Assembly: GCA_035444285.1 (NCBI GenBank)
Contig: DAOMOK010000030.1
Coordinates: forward strand, 1-64,000
From: CAADGU01 sp035444285
Lineage (GTDB): Bacteria; Chloroflexota; Anaerolineae; Promineifilales; Promineifilaceae
Length of the DNA: 64,000 nt
Direction of reading: 5' to 3'
Both the position numbers and the translations under genes were made by a program. Positions within the stretch are counted from its first letter, which is position 1, and each line of letters opens with the position of its first letter. Below, one piece after another: positions 16,644 through 25,728 of this stretch. The notes beneath the pieces were generated by a model. It worked only from the letters and a program-made list of their open reading frames with translations, searched no databases and was not told the DNA's origin.

Positions 16644-16780
16644 AGGGTGTTGTCCTTACCGGGCAGTTGTTGGTGATGCAGGTTGTACGTACTGACGGCC
16701 GTCAGGTTGCCACTGCCTGAATCCTACAGACAGAGCCACAACAAGGCAACAAAATGATGAGGAAATGGGAGATAAATGAG

Positions 16781-16821
16781 TAATTGGGTAATTGGATAAT
16801 TGTTTACCAATTACCCAATTA
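16781..16821. repeat. Inverted repeat TAATTGGGTAATTGG
   Basis: Perfect 15-nt arms (16781-16795 and 16807-16821) flank an AT loop, directly after the esterase stop (16823, minus strand), where it can act as terminator. The related words TAATTG and CAATTACCC recur at 22502-22537 and 54472-54515. Confidence 0.75.
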
Positions 16822-16822
16822 C

Positions 16823-17722
16823 CTAATCTCTTTTGATGGCCGCCCCCAGAAAAAAGCGAATGGCGTTAGGCAGCCGTCTGGCCCAGGCAGATTCGTCGTG
16901 GGCATGGCCTTTGGCTTCAATGTGCAGCAAGTGGCGGGTGGGGCGGTACCCCTTTTTGACAAGCAGGCGCTTCATGTGGCGGACACGGCCGTAGTACCGC
17001 CGTGACCGTGAAATCAACACATGTTGGTCCGGCCAAAATCCACCCATCTCCCGCGTACCCGCATCCAGGTAGATTTTCCCTTGCTGAAAGGGCGCTTTTT
17101 CGACATAGGCAAATATGGCCCCCTGCGCAAACCACAGCGAAGGACTCATCACCCCGGCAAACCCAAACGTCGCCGGAAATTCAAAAAATCCATAGAGACT
17201 GATCAACCCCCCCATTGAAGACCCCATCAGCCCGGTATTGCGTTTGTCCGGCAGTGTGCGGAACGCCCCATCTATCATCGGTTTGAGGGTGTGGGCAATG
17301 AATTCTACATACGCTTTACCCTTGCCGCCGCCATAATGGTGATCAAGAAAAGGGCTGTATTCATCCATGCGGGCTGCACCCATGTTAGGAATGCCCACCA
17401 CAATCGCTTCCAGCCCTTCCCTGGCGCTTAATTGTTCCATGGTCTCATCCACCTGCCAGTCACCGACGTAGCTGGTGGCTTCGTCAAACAGGTTGTACCC
17501 ATCGTGCATATAGAGCACCGGGTAACGCGCCTGGGAGTTTTCGTAAGATGGGGGCAAATAAACCAGAATGTCGCGCTGGTTGCCGAGTTGGGGACTGCAA
17601 ATATCTCTGGCTATTTTCAGATTGCCTACCACGGTGTGGCGATGCCGCTCATAATATACGTCGTGGTACTCTTGCCATTGTGCGGTTGCTAATTGAGCTG
17701 TCTGCAATGTTTCACTCCGCAA
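16823..17722 (-). CDS. Esterase of the enterochelin-esterase (esterase D) type
   Basis: An alpha/beta hydrolase of up to 299 aa with VYLPPSY, YPVLYMHDGYNLFD, the nucleophile elbow GSSMGG (S169) and a C-terminal KGHAHDESAW holding the likely catalytic His (H275). These putative esterases resemble Fes/YieL-type enzymes that cleave ester bonds of small substrates; no signal peptide is seen. The start is uncertain: the frame opens with TTG at 17722, while TTG at 17707 has GGAG 7 nt upstream; no in-frame ATG exists nearby. The gene stands alone on the minus strand. Confidence 0.88.
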   Translation of the reverse strand: MRSETLQTAQLATAQWQEYHDVYYERHRHTVVGNLKIARDICSPQLGNQRDILVYLPPSYENSQARYPVLYMHDGYNLFDEATSYVGDWQVDETMEQLSAREGLEAIVVGIPNMGAARMDEYSPFLDHHYGGGKGKAYVEFIAHTLKPMIDGAFRTLPDKRNTGLMGSSMGGLISLYGFFEFPATFGFAGVMSPSLWFAQGAIFAYVEKAPFQQGKIYLDAGTREMGGFWPDQHVLISRSRRYYGRVRHMKRLLVKKGYRPTRHLLHIEAKGHAHDESAWARRLPNAIRFFLGAAIKRD

Positions 17723-17894
17723 ATCATTGTTGTGTCTGCTATGGCCGTCTCTCAGCCCCCTAGATAGGGATGCTTGCCAACCGCGCCACTACGTGCTACG
17801 GGCGGTTTTTAACCGGGCCACAATCAACCGTATTGTCCCTGTTTTCACAAAGTCGTCCATAAAGAATGGGTAATGTTTTGGCACTACTTTCAAC

Positions 17895-18722
17895 TCAAAT
17901 GGTGATCAACACCAGCGCCGCCAGCGCCAGCAAAACGCCGAGCCATTGCAAGCGTGTCAGCCGCTCCTGCAATACCAGCCGCGCCAGCAAGACGGTGGAG
18001 CCTGGATAAAGCGAGGCTAACACGGCGGCAATATCCAGCCGCCCCAGGCGGGCCGCCAGGGCAAAAAAGGCGTTGCCCAACGCATCCAGCACACCAGCCA
18101 GGGCGATGATCGGCAGTTGGTTGGGCAACGGCCGTACCCATTCCCCCCGGCTCAGCACCCACACGCACAAGGACATCACCGACACTGTTCGCGCCGCCGC
18201 CAGCGGCCAAAAGAGCGAACCCGGTTCAACACGGTCAATGAAGATAAAAAAGAGGGCAAAACCGGTCCCGGCAACGGCCGCATATGCCAGTTCCTGCCGG
18301 GGTACGGCCGTTTGCCAGCCCATGCCAGACAGCAGCCACACTGCCACCAGCGCCAGGCCAAACCCGGCCAGTTGGCTCATCTGTGGCAAACCCTCGAAAA
18401 ACAGGCTGACCAAAACGGGTAAGGCGGCGGAAATGACGGCGGCTAATGGAGCGACTACGCCCATACGGCCGTTTGCCAACCCGCTATACAGCGCCAACAA
18501 GCCCACCACCCCGGCCAGACCAGCTAAAACCCCCAACAGCAGCGAAACCGGCGCGGGTAGCGCCTCTCGAACCAACAACGCCAGCAAGACCAGAAACAGG
18601 CCCCCCACCAGTTGCGAAACGATGACAACACTGGTCACGGCCGTGCGTTTGGCTGCCACCCCACCGCTAAAGTCACCAGCGCCCCAGGTCACAGCCGAAG
18701 CCAACCCCCAAAAAACCACCAT
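17895..18722 (-). CDS. EamA/DMT-superfamily transporter
   Basis: About 275 aa with ten hydrophobic spans in two EamA halves: WGLASAVTWGAGDFSGG in the first span, LLGVLAGLAGVVGLLALYSG and LFWPLAAARTVSVMSLCVWV later, and the closing LQWLGVLLALAALVLITI. The family exports metabolites or amino acids, or acts as permease, across the inner membrane; the substrate is unknown. The ATG at 18722 is preferred over TTG 18761 because the latter has no ribosome site. Its spacer to the esterase start (17723-17894) contains only a weak GC hairpin. Confidence 0.88.
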   Translation of the reverse strand: MVVFWGLASAVTWGAGDFSGGVAAKRTAVTSVVIVSQLVGGLFLVLLALLVREALPAPVSLLLGVLAGLAGVVGLLALYSGLANGRMGVVAPLAAVISAALPVLVSLFFEGLPQMSQLAGFGLALVAVWLLSGMGWQTAVPRQELAYAAVAGTGFALFFIFIDRVEPGSLFWPLAAARTVSVMSLCVWVLSRGEWVRPLPNQLPIIALAGVLDALGNAFFALAARLGRLDIAAVLASLYPGSTVLLARLVLQERLTRLQWLGVLLALAALVLITI

Positions 18723-18791
18723 GACCTCAGAATTCACACTGTCCAAAAGCGGCCCTTTCAAAATGGCGTGTTATCGTTGATGGCAGATACC

Positions 18792-19367
18792 CTACACCTG
18801 GAAAGCATGTCGCTGGCGGCGCTGGCGGCGGCGTATGAATCGGATTACCACCACCCCACCAATAATCATAAAAAATGCCGCCAATATGGGCACAAAAATT
18901 GCCAGCAGTGTAACGACAACGGCCGTGACATCCTCCAACAAACTCACCGCCCAATTGCCAGTGCCCACAGTTGTAGCTGTGACCACCGGGCGCGCCGTCA
19001 TCTTGACGGTATGGACGCCACCGGCTACCAGCAAACCGGCAAGCAAGGCCACCGCCGGATGCATCTCGGTAATCAGGTTAGCGTTGGCGGCAAACAAAAT
19101 AGCGCCGGCCGCCGGCCGAATAAAGGTCTGAATACCGTCATTGAGACTATCTACCGCCGGTACCTTGTCCACCAGCATTTCAATGATCAGCAAAATGGAA
19201 ATAATAATGATGGCCCACCATTCCCCCAACATGTTATAGGGTGCGGTCAGTTTGATGACCGGGTCACCCAATGGATAATGAGCCGCCACCGCCACAATCA
19301 GCAGGGGAATATACGCATTGAGGCCAGAGGCCCCGGCCAAACCAAAAGCACTGATAATGTTTAACAT
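18792..19367 (-). CDS. DUF4126 membrane protein
   Basis: A 191-aa integral membrane protein with the family hallmark near the N-terminus (FGLAGASGLNAYIPLL) and the IEMLVDKVPAVDSLNDGIQT segment that members share, followed by glycine-rich spans and a basic C-terminus (RFIRRRQRRQRHAF) that would stay inside. About five spans. AGGAG lies 5 nt before ATG 19367. The function of DUF4126 is not known. It probably shares a transcript with the DMT transporter downstream (about 70 bp gap). Confidence 0.88.
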   Translation of the reverse strand: MLNIISAFGLAGASGLNAYIPLLIVAVAAHYPLGDPVIKLTAPYNMLGEWWAIIIISILLIIEMLVDKVPAVDSLNDGIQTFIRPAAGAILFAANANLITEMHPAVALLAGLLVAGGVHTVKMTARPVVTATTVGTGNWAVSLLEDVTAVVVTLLAIFVPILAAFFMIIGGVVVIRFIRRRQRRQRHAFQV

Positions 19368-19427
19368 AAAGCTCCTCTCCGTTCTCGGTATCTACCGTTT
19401 ACCGATCACCGATGACGAATAACCGGT

Positions 19428-20288
19428 TCATATGCCGGGAAACCCGGCGATTGTACCAAAGGCTTGTAAGCGAATAAAGGTAAGAACGCCTAACTGCACA
19501 ATGGCAATGAATAAACAAATTGTTAAGGGCACGGCCGTGTCACGCCATCGTCTGGCCCGCCCATCACGCCGCAGCAGCACCAGCAGCAAGACGGCATTGA
19601 TGCCCATCAGCACCAGCAGTTGCCCGGCCACGCTGGCTAACGCCAGTACGTATAACACGGCGGGTTGGTTACTGAGCAGCAGCAAAACGGCCGTGCCGCC
19701 CACCAACACCACCCCGGCCAATTCCCGAAAATTCCCAATGGTCGGCTGCCATCGTGTTTCTGCCCATAGCGTTTGGGCCAGCACCGGAAATAAAAACAAG
19801 CCCATAGCCAGCCCGGCGCCCATCCCGGTTAGCAGCCGCAGCCAGTTACGCGGCTCATACAGATGGGGAAATTCGGGGAAGAAGTGGGTGTATGAATTCA
19901 CGCCATCTAGCCCCATGATGCCAATAAAGCCGATGAGCGTCAGCAAAATGGGCAGGCGTGGCAGTTCACTCCAACGCGCCCGGCCCGCCAGCAGCAGTGT
20001 TAGGAACACCAGAAAGACACCCAGATACATGCCGGTGCAGCGGGCACAAAGGGGAAATTGACGGCCGTAAATGGTGAATGATCTTTCGGTGATACGGTGG
20101 CACAAAGCGGCCCCCATCCAATCTGCGCCATCCAATAGGTGATCGTGGGGCACGGCCGTGGGGTCAGTAACCGCATAAAAAGCCATCACCACCACTGCGC
20201 CTACAACGACCACCACCAGCCATGACCGGCGGCCAAAATAGCCACGCCAGTCTGCCAGCCAGACGGCCGTTTTCTTTTGCGGCGCCAC
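19428..20288 (-). CDS. DUF2085 membrane protein
   Basis: A 286-aa membrane protein with the DUF2085 signature: ALCHRITERSFTIYGRQFPL followed by CARCTG (Cys63, Cys81, Cys84), a possible metal or redox site at the membrane surface, then about six hydrophobic spans. The C-terminal half is longer than in minimal members. The first codon is GTG at 20288, the base after the stop of the preceding gene (20289), so translation is probably coupled; an internal start cannot be excluded. Function unknown. Confidence 0.85.
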   Translation of the reverse strand: MAPQKKTAVWLADWRGYFGRRSWLVVVVVGAVVVMAFYAVTDPTAVPHDHLLDGADWMGAALCHRITERSFTIYGRQFPLCARCTGMYLGVFLVFLTLLLAGRARWSELPRLPILLTLIGFIGIMGLDGVNSYTHFFPEFPHLYEPRNWLRLLTGMGAGLAMGLFLFPVLAQTLWAETRWQPTIGNFRELAGVVLVGGTAVLLLLSNQPAVLYVLALASVAGQLLVLMGINAVLLLVLLRRDGRARRWRDTAVPLTICLFIAIVQLGVLTFIRLQAFGTIAGFPGI

Positions 20289-20678
20289 TTACACCGTCTC
20301 GGCCGACTCATCAAGGGCCGGTGACAGAAAAAAGAACCAGGCAGCAGCCGCTTCCACCGGGTGACGCATATCTTCCACTCGCCCCAGATAGGCATCCCGC
20401 CCCATTCTCACATGCTGGTAAACCTTGCCATCCTCTGCCACGCTGGCCACATAATCATCAGGGCCAAACTGATGGGCGAAGATGTGCTGCTTATCATCCA
20501 CCCGTCCCATATATTTGTCTGGGCCGGTTTTGTGGGCATAGACTTCACCTTTGTCATAATCTACCCGGCCAATGTACTCGTCCGGGCCAATCCGTTCGCT
20601 GTAGACACGGCCGTTGTTGGGGTCAATTTTGCCAACATACGAATCGGGCGCATTGTTTCGGTGTCTGTATATTTTTGC
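20289..20678 (-). CDS. Short-repeat beta protein (five 20-residue units)
   Basis: 129 aa from ATG 20678, preferred because AGGAG lies 9 nt upstream; the frame opens earlier at 20711 without a ribosome site. Five units of about 20 residues follow the pattern GPDxYxGRVDxxxGxVYxH, each likely a beta-hairpin, so the protein may form a small propeller-like or beta-solenoid fold. The tail (AAAAWFFFLSP) is hydrophobic and could anchor or pack. There is no signal peptide. The stop abuts the DUF2085 start with no gap, suggesting a functional link. Similar repeats occur in uncharacterised 4-fold beta proteins; I do not know a named family. Confidence 0.75.
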   Translation of the reverse strand, partial: AKIYRHRNNAPDSYVGKIDPNNGRVYSERIGPDEYIGRVDYDKGEVYAHKTGPDKYMGRVDDKQHIFAHQFGPDDYVASVAEDGKVYQHVRMGRDAYLGRVEDMRHPVEAAAAWFFFLSPALDESAETV

Positions 20679-20821
20679 CATGTTAAAACTCCTGCGCGTG
20701 AAAACCCACACCCGGCATACCGAGATGTAAGCCTCTCATCTGTTGTTTAACCATGGCCGGATTATACGCTCCCCAACCGGGGCTTACAACGCGCATGGAC
20801 ATGTCTGATGCTTTCCTGGGT

Positions 20822-22402
20822 TTAATTGGCGATAATCGTGATGCTGTAAGACGCCGGTTCGTAGGCGAACTCTTCCAACCAGATGAGGTATAATCCGGTT
20901 TCCGGCAGGGTAAAGTCCAGAATTTCTTCCTCTACATATTCCAGTTCATCCCCATTGTCGTCAGTCAATAAATCCGCATTCATATCATAGAATGAAATGA
21001 GAATTAGTTTGTCCGGGTCGGTGGTGGTGGTGATGTCAACAACGTCCCCTGCCTGCCCATAGAAGTACCAGAAATGGCGATGATCGGCGGCGAGCCTGTC
21101 TTGCCGGGTCAGTCCGCTGGAAAGAATGCCCCGCGAATACAAGACCAATCCCGCCTGGTCGCCGACAATGGTCATAAAATAAGCCCCGCCACGGCCGTTT
21201 GTCTCATACACCTGAATAATGTACGTCTGGGTGGGGTCTACGCGCAGATTTCTGATCTCCTCAAGCTGCCCGGCTGGGGCATTATCCTGGGTCATCAATA
21301 AGTTGTCGGAGTCGTCATATACCGCTATGGCTACATTCATGGTCGGTTCAGCAGCTACACCAATGGTGATCGCCTGGCTGCTGATCAAGGTAATCGGCCA
21401 ATTCTGTTTTTGCCACGCTCCTAAAGTTTCCAGGCCATACATGGATGCGTCTGGGTTGATGGGATCAACCTCGACAACGGTGTACGTGCCAGGCTGGCTG
21501 GTGGCGGTGGGGGTGCCTGGTTCCGTCGTGCCCCCGGCGGGGGTTGGTGTTAGCGATGCCCCCGGTGGTGGTGTATTGGTCAGGGTTGGGGTCAGATCGC
21601 TCTCGCCAGAGCCGTTTGGCGTTGGCGTAAAATCGGCGGTGGGTGTTTCCTCATCGTCTTTTATCCCTTCGTCGGTGGGGGTTGCTTCTACTGCTGGCAA
21701 TGTGCCATTTGTTGTGGTGGGGGTGACTCCAGGTAGTGTGCCCATATCAGGCAGGGTTGGCGTGGCGGTAATGGGTAAGGTAGGCGTGATGGGAGTCGTA
21801 CCTTCTTCGCCCGCAACGCCGCCATCTTCAGTGGGCACGGCCGTCTCCTCCCCCGCTGGCCGTGTGCTGCCGATAACTGTAACCCGCGCCAACTGAGCCG
21901 GGGAGACTATTTGCGTCACCCGCAGATACCAAATCTGGCGCGGCACCGCCTGTTTGCCACACCCCACCGGCCCTTCCCAAAAACGCCAAAAGCCATTGAC
22001 CGTCAGTGGGGCGCCGGTGGCTATCAGGGAGCGCAGTTGGGAATCAAAACCACCGGCAGCCACCATCACTATCTCACTTTCTATCTGTTCATCTGTTGAT
22101 AACTCGGTCTGGCTGTTATCTACCAACAGCCAACCGGCTGGGCTTTGATGCATTTCGCCATTACACACCAGCAGCGGTAAATGTTGGTAGTCTCCCGAAA
22201 GTTGTAAAAATTGCCCGGCAAATGATTCAGGGTCAGCCGCTAACGCTGCCAGCGACACGGCCGTTGGCTGCCCACTGCTCACAAGCGCCACGGCCGTGCG
22301 GTCTGTGTCAAATGGCGTCGGCGTGGTGAGCACTTCCTCCTGCCCGCAGGCGGTCAGACTAAAAATCAATATAAACAAAACCAGAATGAATGATCGCATC
22401 AT
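20822..22402 (-). CDS. Lipoprotein with Thr/Pro linker and two PPC-like beta domains
   Basis: A 526-aa protein with a lipoprotein signal (FILIFSLTAC, lipid-modified Cys19). Residues 20-160 form an OB- or beta-type domain (FAGQFLQLSGDYQHLPLL). A long Thr/Pro/Gly linker follows (about 175-300, with PTPTNGTGT-like spacing). Two domains with the shape of bacterial pre-peptidase C-terminal modules finish it, around YIIQVYETNGRGGAYFM and GLYLIWLEEFAYEPASYSIT. It should sit on the outer face of the membrane. ATGATG start; either Met could initiate. Role unknown; such domains often help secretion or substrate binding. Confidence 0.85.
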   Translation of the reverse strand: MMRSFILVLFILIFSLTACGQEEVLTTPTPFDTDRTAVALVSSGQPTAVSLAALAADPESFAGQFLQLSGDYQHLPLLVCNGEMHQSPAGWLLVDNSQTELSTDEQIESEIVMVAAGGFDSQLRSLIATGAPLTVNGFWRFWEGPVGCGKQAVPRQIWYLRVTQIVSPAQLARVTVIGSTRPAGEETAVPTEDGGVAGEEGTTPITPTLPITATPTLPDMGTLPGVTPTTTNGTLPAVEATPTDEGIKDDEETPTADFTPTPNGSGESDLTPTLTNTPPPGASLTPTPAGGTTEPGTPTATSQPGTYTVVEVDPINPDASMYGLETLGAWQKQNWPITLISSQAITIGVAAEPTMNVAIAVYDDSDNLLMTQDNAPAGQLEEIRNLRVDPTQTYIIQVYETNGRGGAYFMTIVGDQAGLVLYSRGILSSGLTRQDRLAADHRHFWYFYGQAGDVVDITTTTDPDKLILISFYDMNADLLTDDNGDELEYVEEEILDFTLPETGLYLIWLEEFAYEPASYSITIIAN

Positions 22403-22501
22403 AATCTTTGTTTGCCCTGTAGGGGGCGTCAGATGGCTATTATAATACCAGACCAGCCCGAACCGAAATGGATTGGGTCAATTGTTAAGTAAGCATATGG
22501 C

Positions 22502-22537
22502 AATGGGGTAATTGAGTTTTTACTCAATTACCCCATT
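22502..22537. repeat. Perfect inverted repeat in divergent promoter region
   Basis: AATGGGGTAATTGAGT and its complement (16-nt arms, loop TTTT) lie 13 nt before the HD gene start and 100 bp from the lipoprotein start, so the element occupies the divergent intergenic region and could be an operator. Confidence 0.8.
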
Positions 22538-22550
22538 ACGCAGGTGAGAG

Positions 22551-23543
22551 ATGCAATATCAGGACACAATTTATGGGCGTGTGCAGATTTCTGAACCGGT
22601 GTTGGCGATGCTAATGGACACGGCCGTACTGCAACGGCTCAGAGGCATTATGCAGCATGGTATCTCTGGACTCATTGGCGTCACGGCGCCCATCACCCGC
22701 TATGAACATTCGGTAGGGGCTATGCTGCTGGTGCGGCAGTTGGGTGGTTCACTGGCAGAGCAAATCGCCGCCCTGCTGCACGATGCCAGCCATACCGCCT
22801 TCAGCCACGTGATTGATTACGTAGTGGACGGCCACGATCACCAGAGCTACCATGACGAGGTGAAGGAGGGCTACCTGGCGCAAACGGAACTGCCGGCGCT
22901 GTTGGCCAAATATGGCTATGACTGGCGGCCCTTTCTGGACGAGACGGCTTTTCCCCTGTTGGAGCAGCCTTCGCCCCGGCTGTGCGCCGACCGGCTGGAT
23001 TATTTTTTGCGAGATGCACAGGGATTGGGGCTGGCAACGGCCGTGCAGATACAATTTGCGTTGGATAGTCTGGTGATGAGTCACGGCCGTATTGCCGTCA
23101 ACAACCTGGAAGCGGCGCGCTGGCTCGGCTACACCTTCATCCAGGCCGATGACGCCAGTTGGGCCAACTTCCGCGAGGTGGGTCTCTATGAAGTAACAGC
23201 CCAGGCCATCCGGCGCGCTCTAACCGTAGGCAGCCTCAACGAAGCCGATTTCTGGCTGACCGATGAACCATTATGGCACAAACTACACCGGAGTGACGAC
23301 GCCGAACTACAACAATGGCTGGCCCTTATCTCGCCCCAGACTCGCTTTGAATGGGACGAAGCTAACCCCACCTTTCGCGTCAGCACCAAACTACGCGCCA
23401 TTGATCCTGAAGTGCTGGCAGACGGGCAACTCGTTCCCCTCTCCACCCTTGACACTGACTTTGCCCACCACCGCCACACCTATTTGCAACGCAAACAGGG
23501 CAAATGGCCGATGCGCGTCGTGCCCGTGAACCGTAATCCGTGA
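22551..23543 (+). CDS. HD-domain phosphohydrolase
   Basis: A 330-aa HD protein: ITRYEHSVG (H53), LLHDASH (H77-D78), then CADRLDY (D147) make the metal-binding HD set. The layout (MLMDTAVLQRLRGIMQHG near the N-terminus, then SRL/TRYEHS) is that of dGTPase/SAMHD1-like and YdhJ-type hydrolases that cleave nucleotides or related phosphoesters in the cytoplasm. The substrate cannot be read. AGGTGAG lies 5 nt before ATG 22551. It is a solitary plus-strand gene, divergent from the lipoprotein. Confidence 0.9.
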   Translation: MQYQDTIYGRVQISEPVLAMLMDTAVLQRLRGIMQHGISGLIGVTAPITRYEHSVGAMLLVRQLGGSLAEQIAALLHDASHTAFSHVIDYVVDGHDHQSYHDEVKEGYLAQTELPALLAKYGYDWRPFLDETAFPLLEQPSPRLCADRLDYFLRDAQGLGLATAVQIQFALDSLVMSHGRIAVNNLEAARWLGYTFIQADDASWANFREVGLYEVTAQAIRRALTVGSLNEADFWLTDEPLWHKLHRSDDAELQQWLALISPQTRFEWDEANPTFRVSTKLRAIDPEVLADGQLVPLSTLDTDFAHHRHTYLQRKQGKWPMRVVPVNRNP

Positions 23544-23618
23544 GCCGTAATTGGTAGACCGATGTCCAGAGCGAGCTTCGGATTACCGATTACCGATTAC
23601 CGATTACCGATTACCGAC
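23530..23618. repeat. CCGATTAC tandem and GTAATCCG word repeat
   Basis: CCGTAATCCGTGAGCCGTAA is followed after about 30 bp by about five tandem copies of the octamer CCGATTAC (23579-23618). The two parts are mutually complementary and could fold. Confidence 0.85.
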
Positions 23619-23706
23619 CCCAGCATGAGTGAATGGTCGGTGAAAAGCCTATTGAGCCAGCCGGTGAATGGGGTATGGTAGGCGCAAATCTGGCGTGGAG
23701 GTTGTT

Positions 23707-25728
23707 ATGAATAAGCAAGAAAAAAAGCTACGGCCGTACCTGCTCATCCCCTCTATTTTCCTCATCTTTTTGCTGATTTCTGCCTGGCAGCAGACTTCAG
23801 CTCAGACGGAATCATCACACACTTCACCGTCTGGCGTAACCAGTTCTCAGCCGATCTACGGCGTCAATTTCATCACCTCGGCCGAAGACCCGGCCGACGC
23901 GCAGCAGTTTCAAAACGGGCAAGCCACCGGCGCCGCCTGGAATCGCTGGCCGATGTATTGGTTCAACATTGAACAAGGCGAACCGGGTAACTTTGTCTGG
24001 GGGGCCGTGGACACGGCCGTGCAAGGCGACGTGAGCTACGGCTTCCAAACAGACGCTATTTTGCTAGGCACCCCCCCCTTCTACCTGACCAGCCTGCGCC
24101 ACAATACCGAAAACCTACGGCATTTGATGCCCGCGGCACGGCCGTCGTTGCTCTCCCTGGAAGCGATCAACACCGCCACCCCGGTTGGCCTATATGACCC
24201 CATCTTCACCGATGGCACTGACATCCCCGGCCCCGGCAAAAACATCAACCCCAACAATCGCTGGGCGCGGTTTGTCTCTTTAGCTGTCAATCGTTACAAA
24301 CCGGGCGGCGTATTGGCGCAGCAAAATGGCTGGCCTGCCGGCGCCGGCGTCACCCATTGGGAAATATGGAACGAGCAAGATTACGTTTTCTTCTGGGATG
24401 GCACCACTGCCGATTATGCCCGGCTGCTGAAAGTAGCCTACCTCACCATTGAACAGACCGACCCCAACGCCGAGGTCATCTTTGGCGGCCTGTCCAATAT
24501 CAACCTGTCCACCGTCGCCAATCCCAACTTTTACAACGACCTCATGGCGATCTATGATGCCGATCCATTGGCAGCGACCTACGACTATTTTCATGACATT
24601 CTGGCGACGCATAGCTACTTTTACGCCTGGAACTCCTGGTATCACGTCTGGCGCGCCCAAAACACGCTGACCACACGGGGGCTGGACAAACCGATCTGGC
24701 TCAACGAAAACGGCGTGACCGCCTGGGATGATTACCCCGGCCCGGTCTGGGATCCCAACAGCGGCCTGCGCGCCACCATGAGCGAACAAGCCGATTTTGT
24801 TATTCAATCGGCGCTGTTTGCCACCTTTGCCGGGGCGGACGGTATCTTCCATTTCCAACTGTATGACGGCTGCGGCAACCAGCCCGCGGGCACCGACTTC
24901 CCGCCGCACAACGGCGAATTGTGTGATGAGGACGGGCAAATTCCAGGGACGGACTTCCCTTGTGCGGGTGACGCCAATGGCCTTTTCCGCAACCCGACGG
25001 ATGCGGTTTGTTTTACACAGCACCCCAACCCGGAATCACCCCGCCCCAACTTTGACGCCTACCGGGTATTAACTGACTATTTTACCGATGTGGAACCATT
25101 CTGGCGGCTGCGTCCGGGTGGCAGTGACCCAACCAATGGGCCACAGGAGTGGATTGCCTTTTACCGACCGGCGACACAATCGCGGCTGTTGGGCATGTGG
25201 GCGCGGTTTGGGCAGGCAGAAACGGCCGTCGTCCCCACCACCAACCAGGCGGGCCAGGGATTGCTCATCACCCCCGATGGCAATACCCAAAACATCATCG
25301 CCCAGAATGGCGTCTTTACGCTGACCTTACCGGCGGCAACTAACCAGAATGCACCCTGGGACCCCACATTGTATGCCATTGGCGGACGGCCGTACCTGCT
25401 GATCGAGCAAGACACCCTCCCCCCCGTTCTCACCCTGTCCGCGCCGCCTTTTGCCGAATACAACATCCACCTTTCCTGGAGCGGCACAGATGATGGCAGT
25501 GGGCTGGTGAGTTACGATTTGTTGGTGGCTATGGATGGCGGCCCGGCGCAGCCCTGGCTGACGGAAACGACACAAACGACGGCCGTGTACCAGAGCCAAC
25601 CGCTACACGAATACACCTTCACCTTGCGAGGACGGGATAGAGCGGGGAATGTGGGGGGGGACACGGCCGTGACTGTGCCCACTCTCTTACTACCCGAAAA
25701 GGCTTATTTGCCCCACATCAGCCGATAA
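23707..25728 (+). CDS. Secreted clan GH-A glycoside hydrolase
   Basis: 673 aa from ATG 23707 with GGAGG 6 nt upstream. A signal peptide (LIPSIFLIFLLISAWQQTSA) targets it outside. The TIM barrel shows the GH-A acid/base in WEIWNEQDY (E223) and the nucleophile in IWLNENGV (E334), as in GH39/GH5/GH30-like enzymes. A beta-sandwich (about 580-660, PPVLTLSAPP onward, fibronectin-like) and the terminal AYLPHISR follow. It should hydrolyse a beta-linked plant or microbial glycan outside the cell. The C-terminal YLPxxxR-type ending resembles a short conserved tail I associate with Chloroflexota secreted proteins. The last 25 nt overlap the convergent histidine kinase gene. Confidence 0.85.
   Translation: MNKQEKKLRPYLLIPSIFLIFLLISAWQQTSAQTESSHTSPSGVTSSQPIYGVNFITSAEDPADAQQFQNGQATGAAWNRWPMYWFNIEQGEPGNFVWGAVDTAVQGDVSYGFQTDAILLGTPPFYLTSLRHNTENLRHLMPAARPSLLSLEAINTATPVGLYDPIFTDGTDIPGPGKNINPNNRWARFVSLAVNRYKPGGVLAQQNGWPAGAGVTHWEIWNEQDYVFFWDGTTADYARLLKVAYLTIEQTDPNAEVIFGGLSNINLSTVANPNFYNDLMAIYDADPLAATYDYFHDILATHSYFYAWNSWYHVWRAQNTLTTRGLDKPIWLNENGVTAWDDYPGPVWDPNSGLRATMSEQADFVIQSALFATFAGADGIFHFQLYDGCGNQPAGTDFPPHNGELCDEDGQIPGTDFPCAGDANGLFRNPTDAVCFTQHPNPESPRPNFDAYRVLTDYFTDVEPFWRLRPGGSDPTNGPQEWIAFYRPATQSRLLGMWARFGQAETAVVPTTNQAGQGLLITPDGNTQNIIAQNGVFTLTLPAATNQNAPWDPTLYAIGGRPYLLIEQDTLPPVLTLSAPPFAEYNIHLSWSGTDDGSGLVSYDLLVAMDGGPAQPWLTETTQTTAVYQSQPLHEYTFTLRGRDRAGNVGGDTAVTVPTLLLPEKAYLPHISR

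Noticed and set aside
17777..17807. Terminator with AACCGC / GCGGTT stem and T run
   Set aside because: The stem is only 6 bp with a long loop and its orientation fits no gene end.
18073..18780. 235-aa plus-strand frame opposite the DMT transporter
   Set aside because: It mirrors a coding gene on the other strand, is rich in T, S, P and N as antisense frames are, and has no ribosome site.
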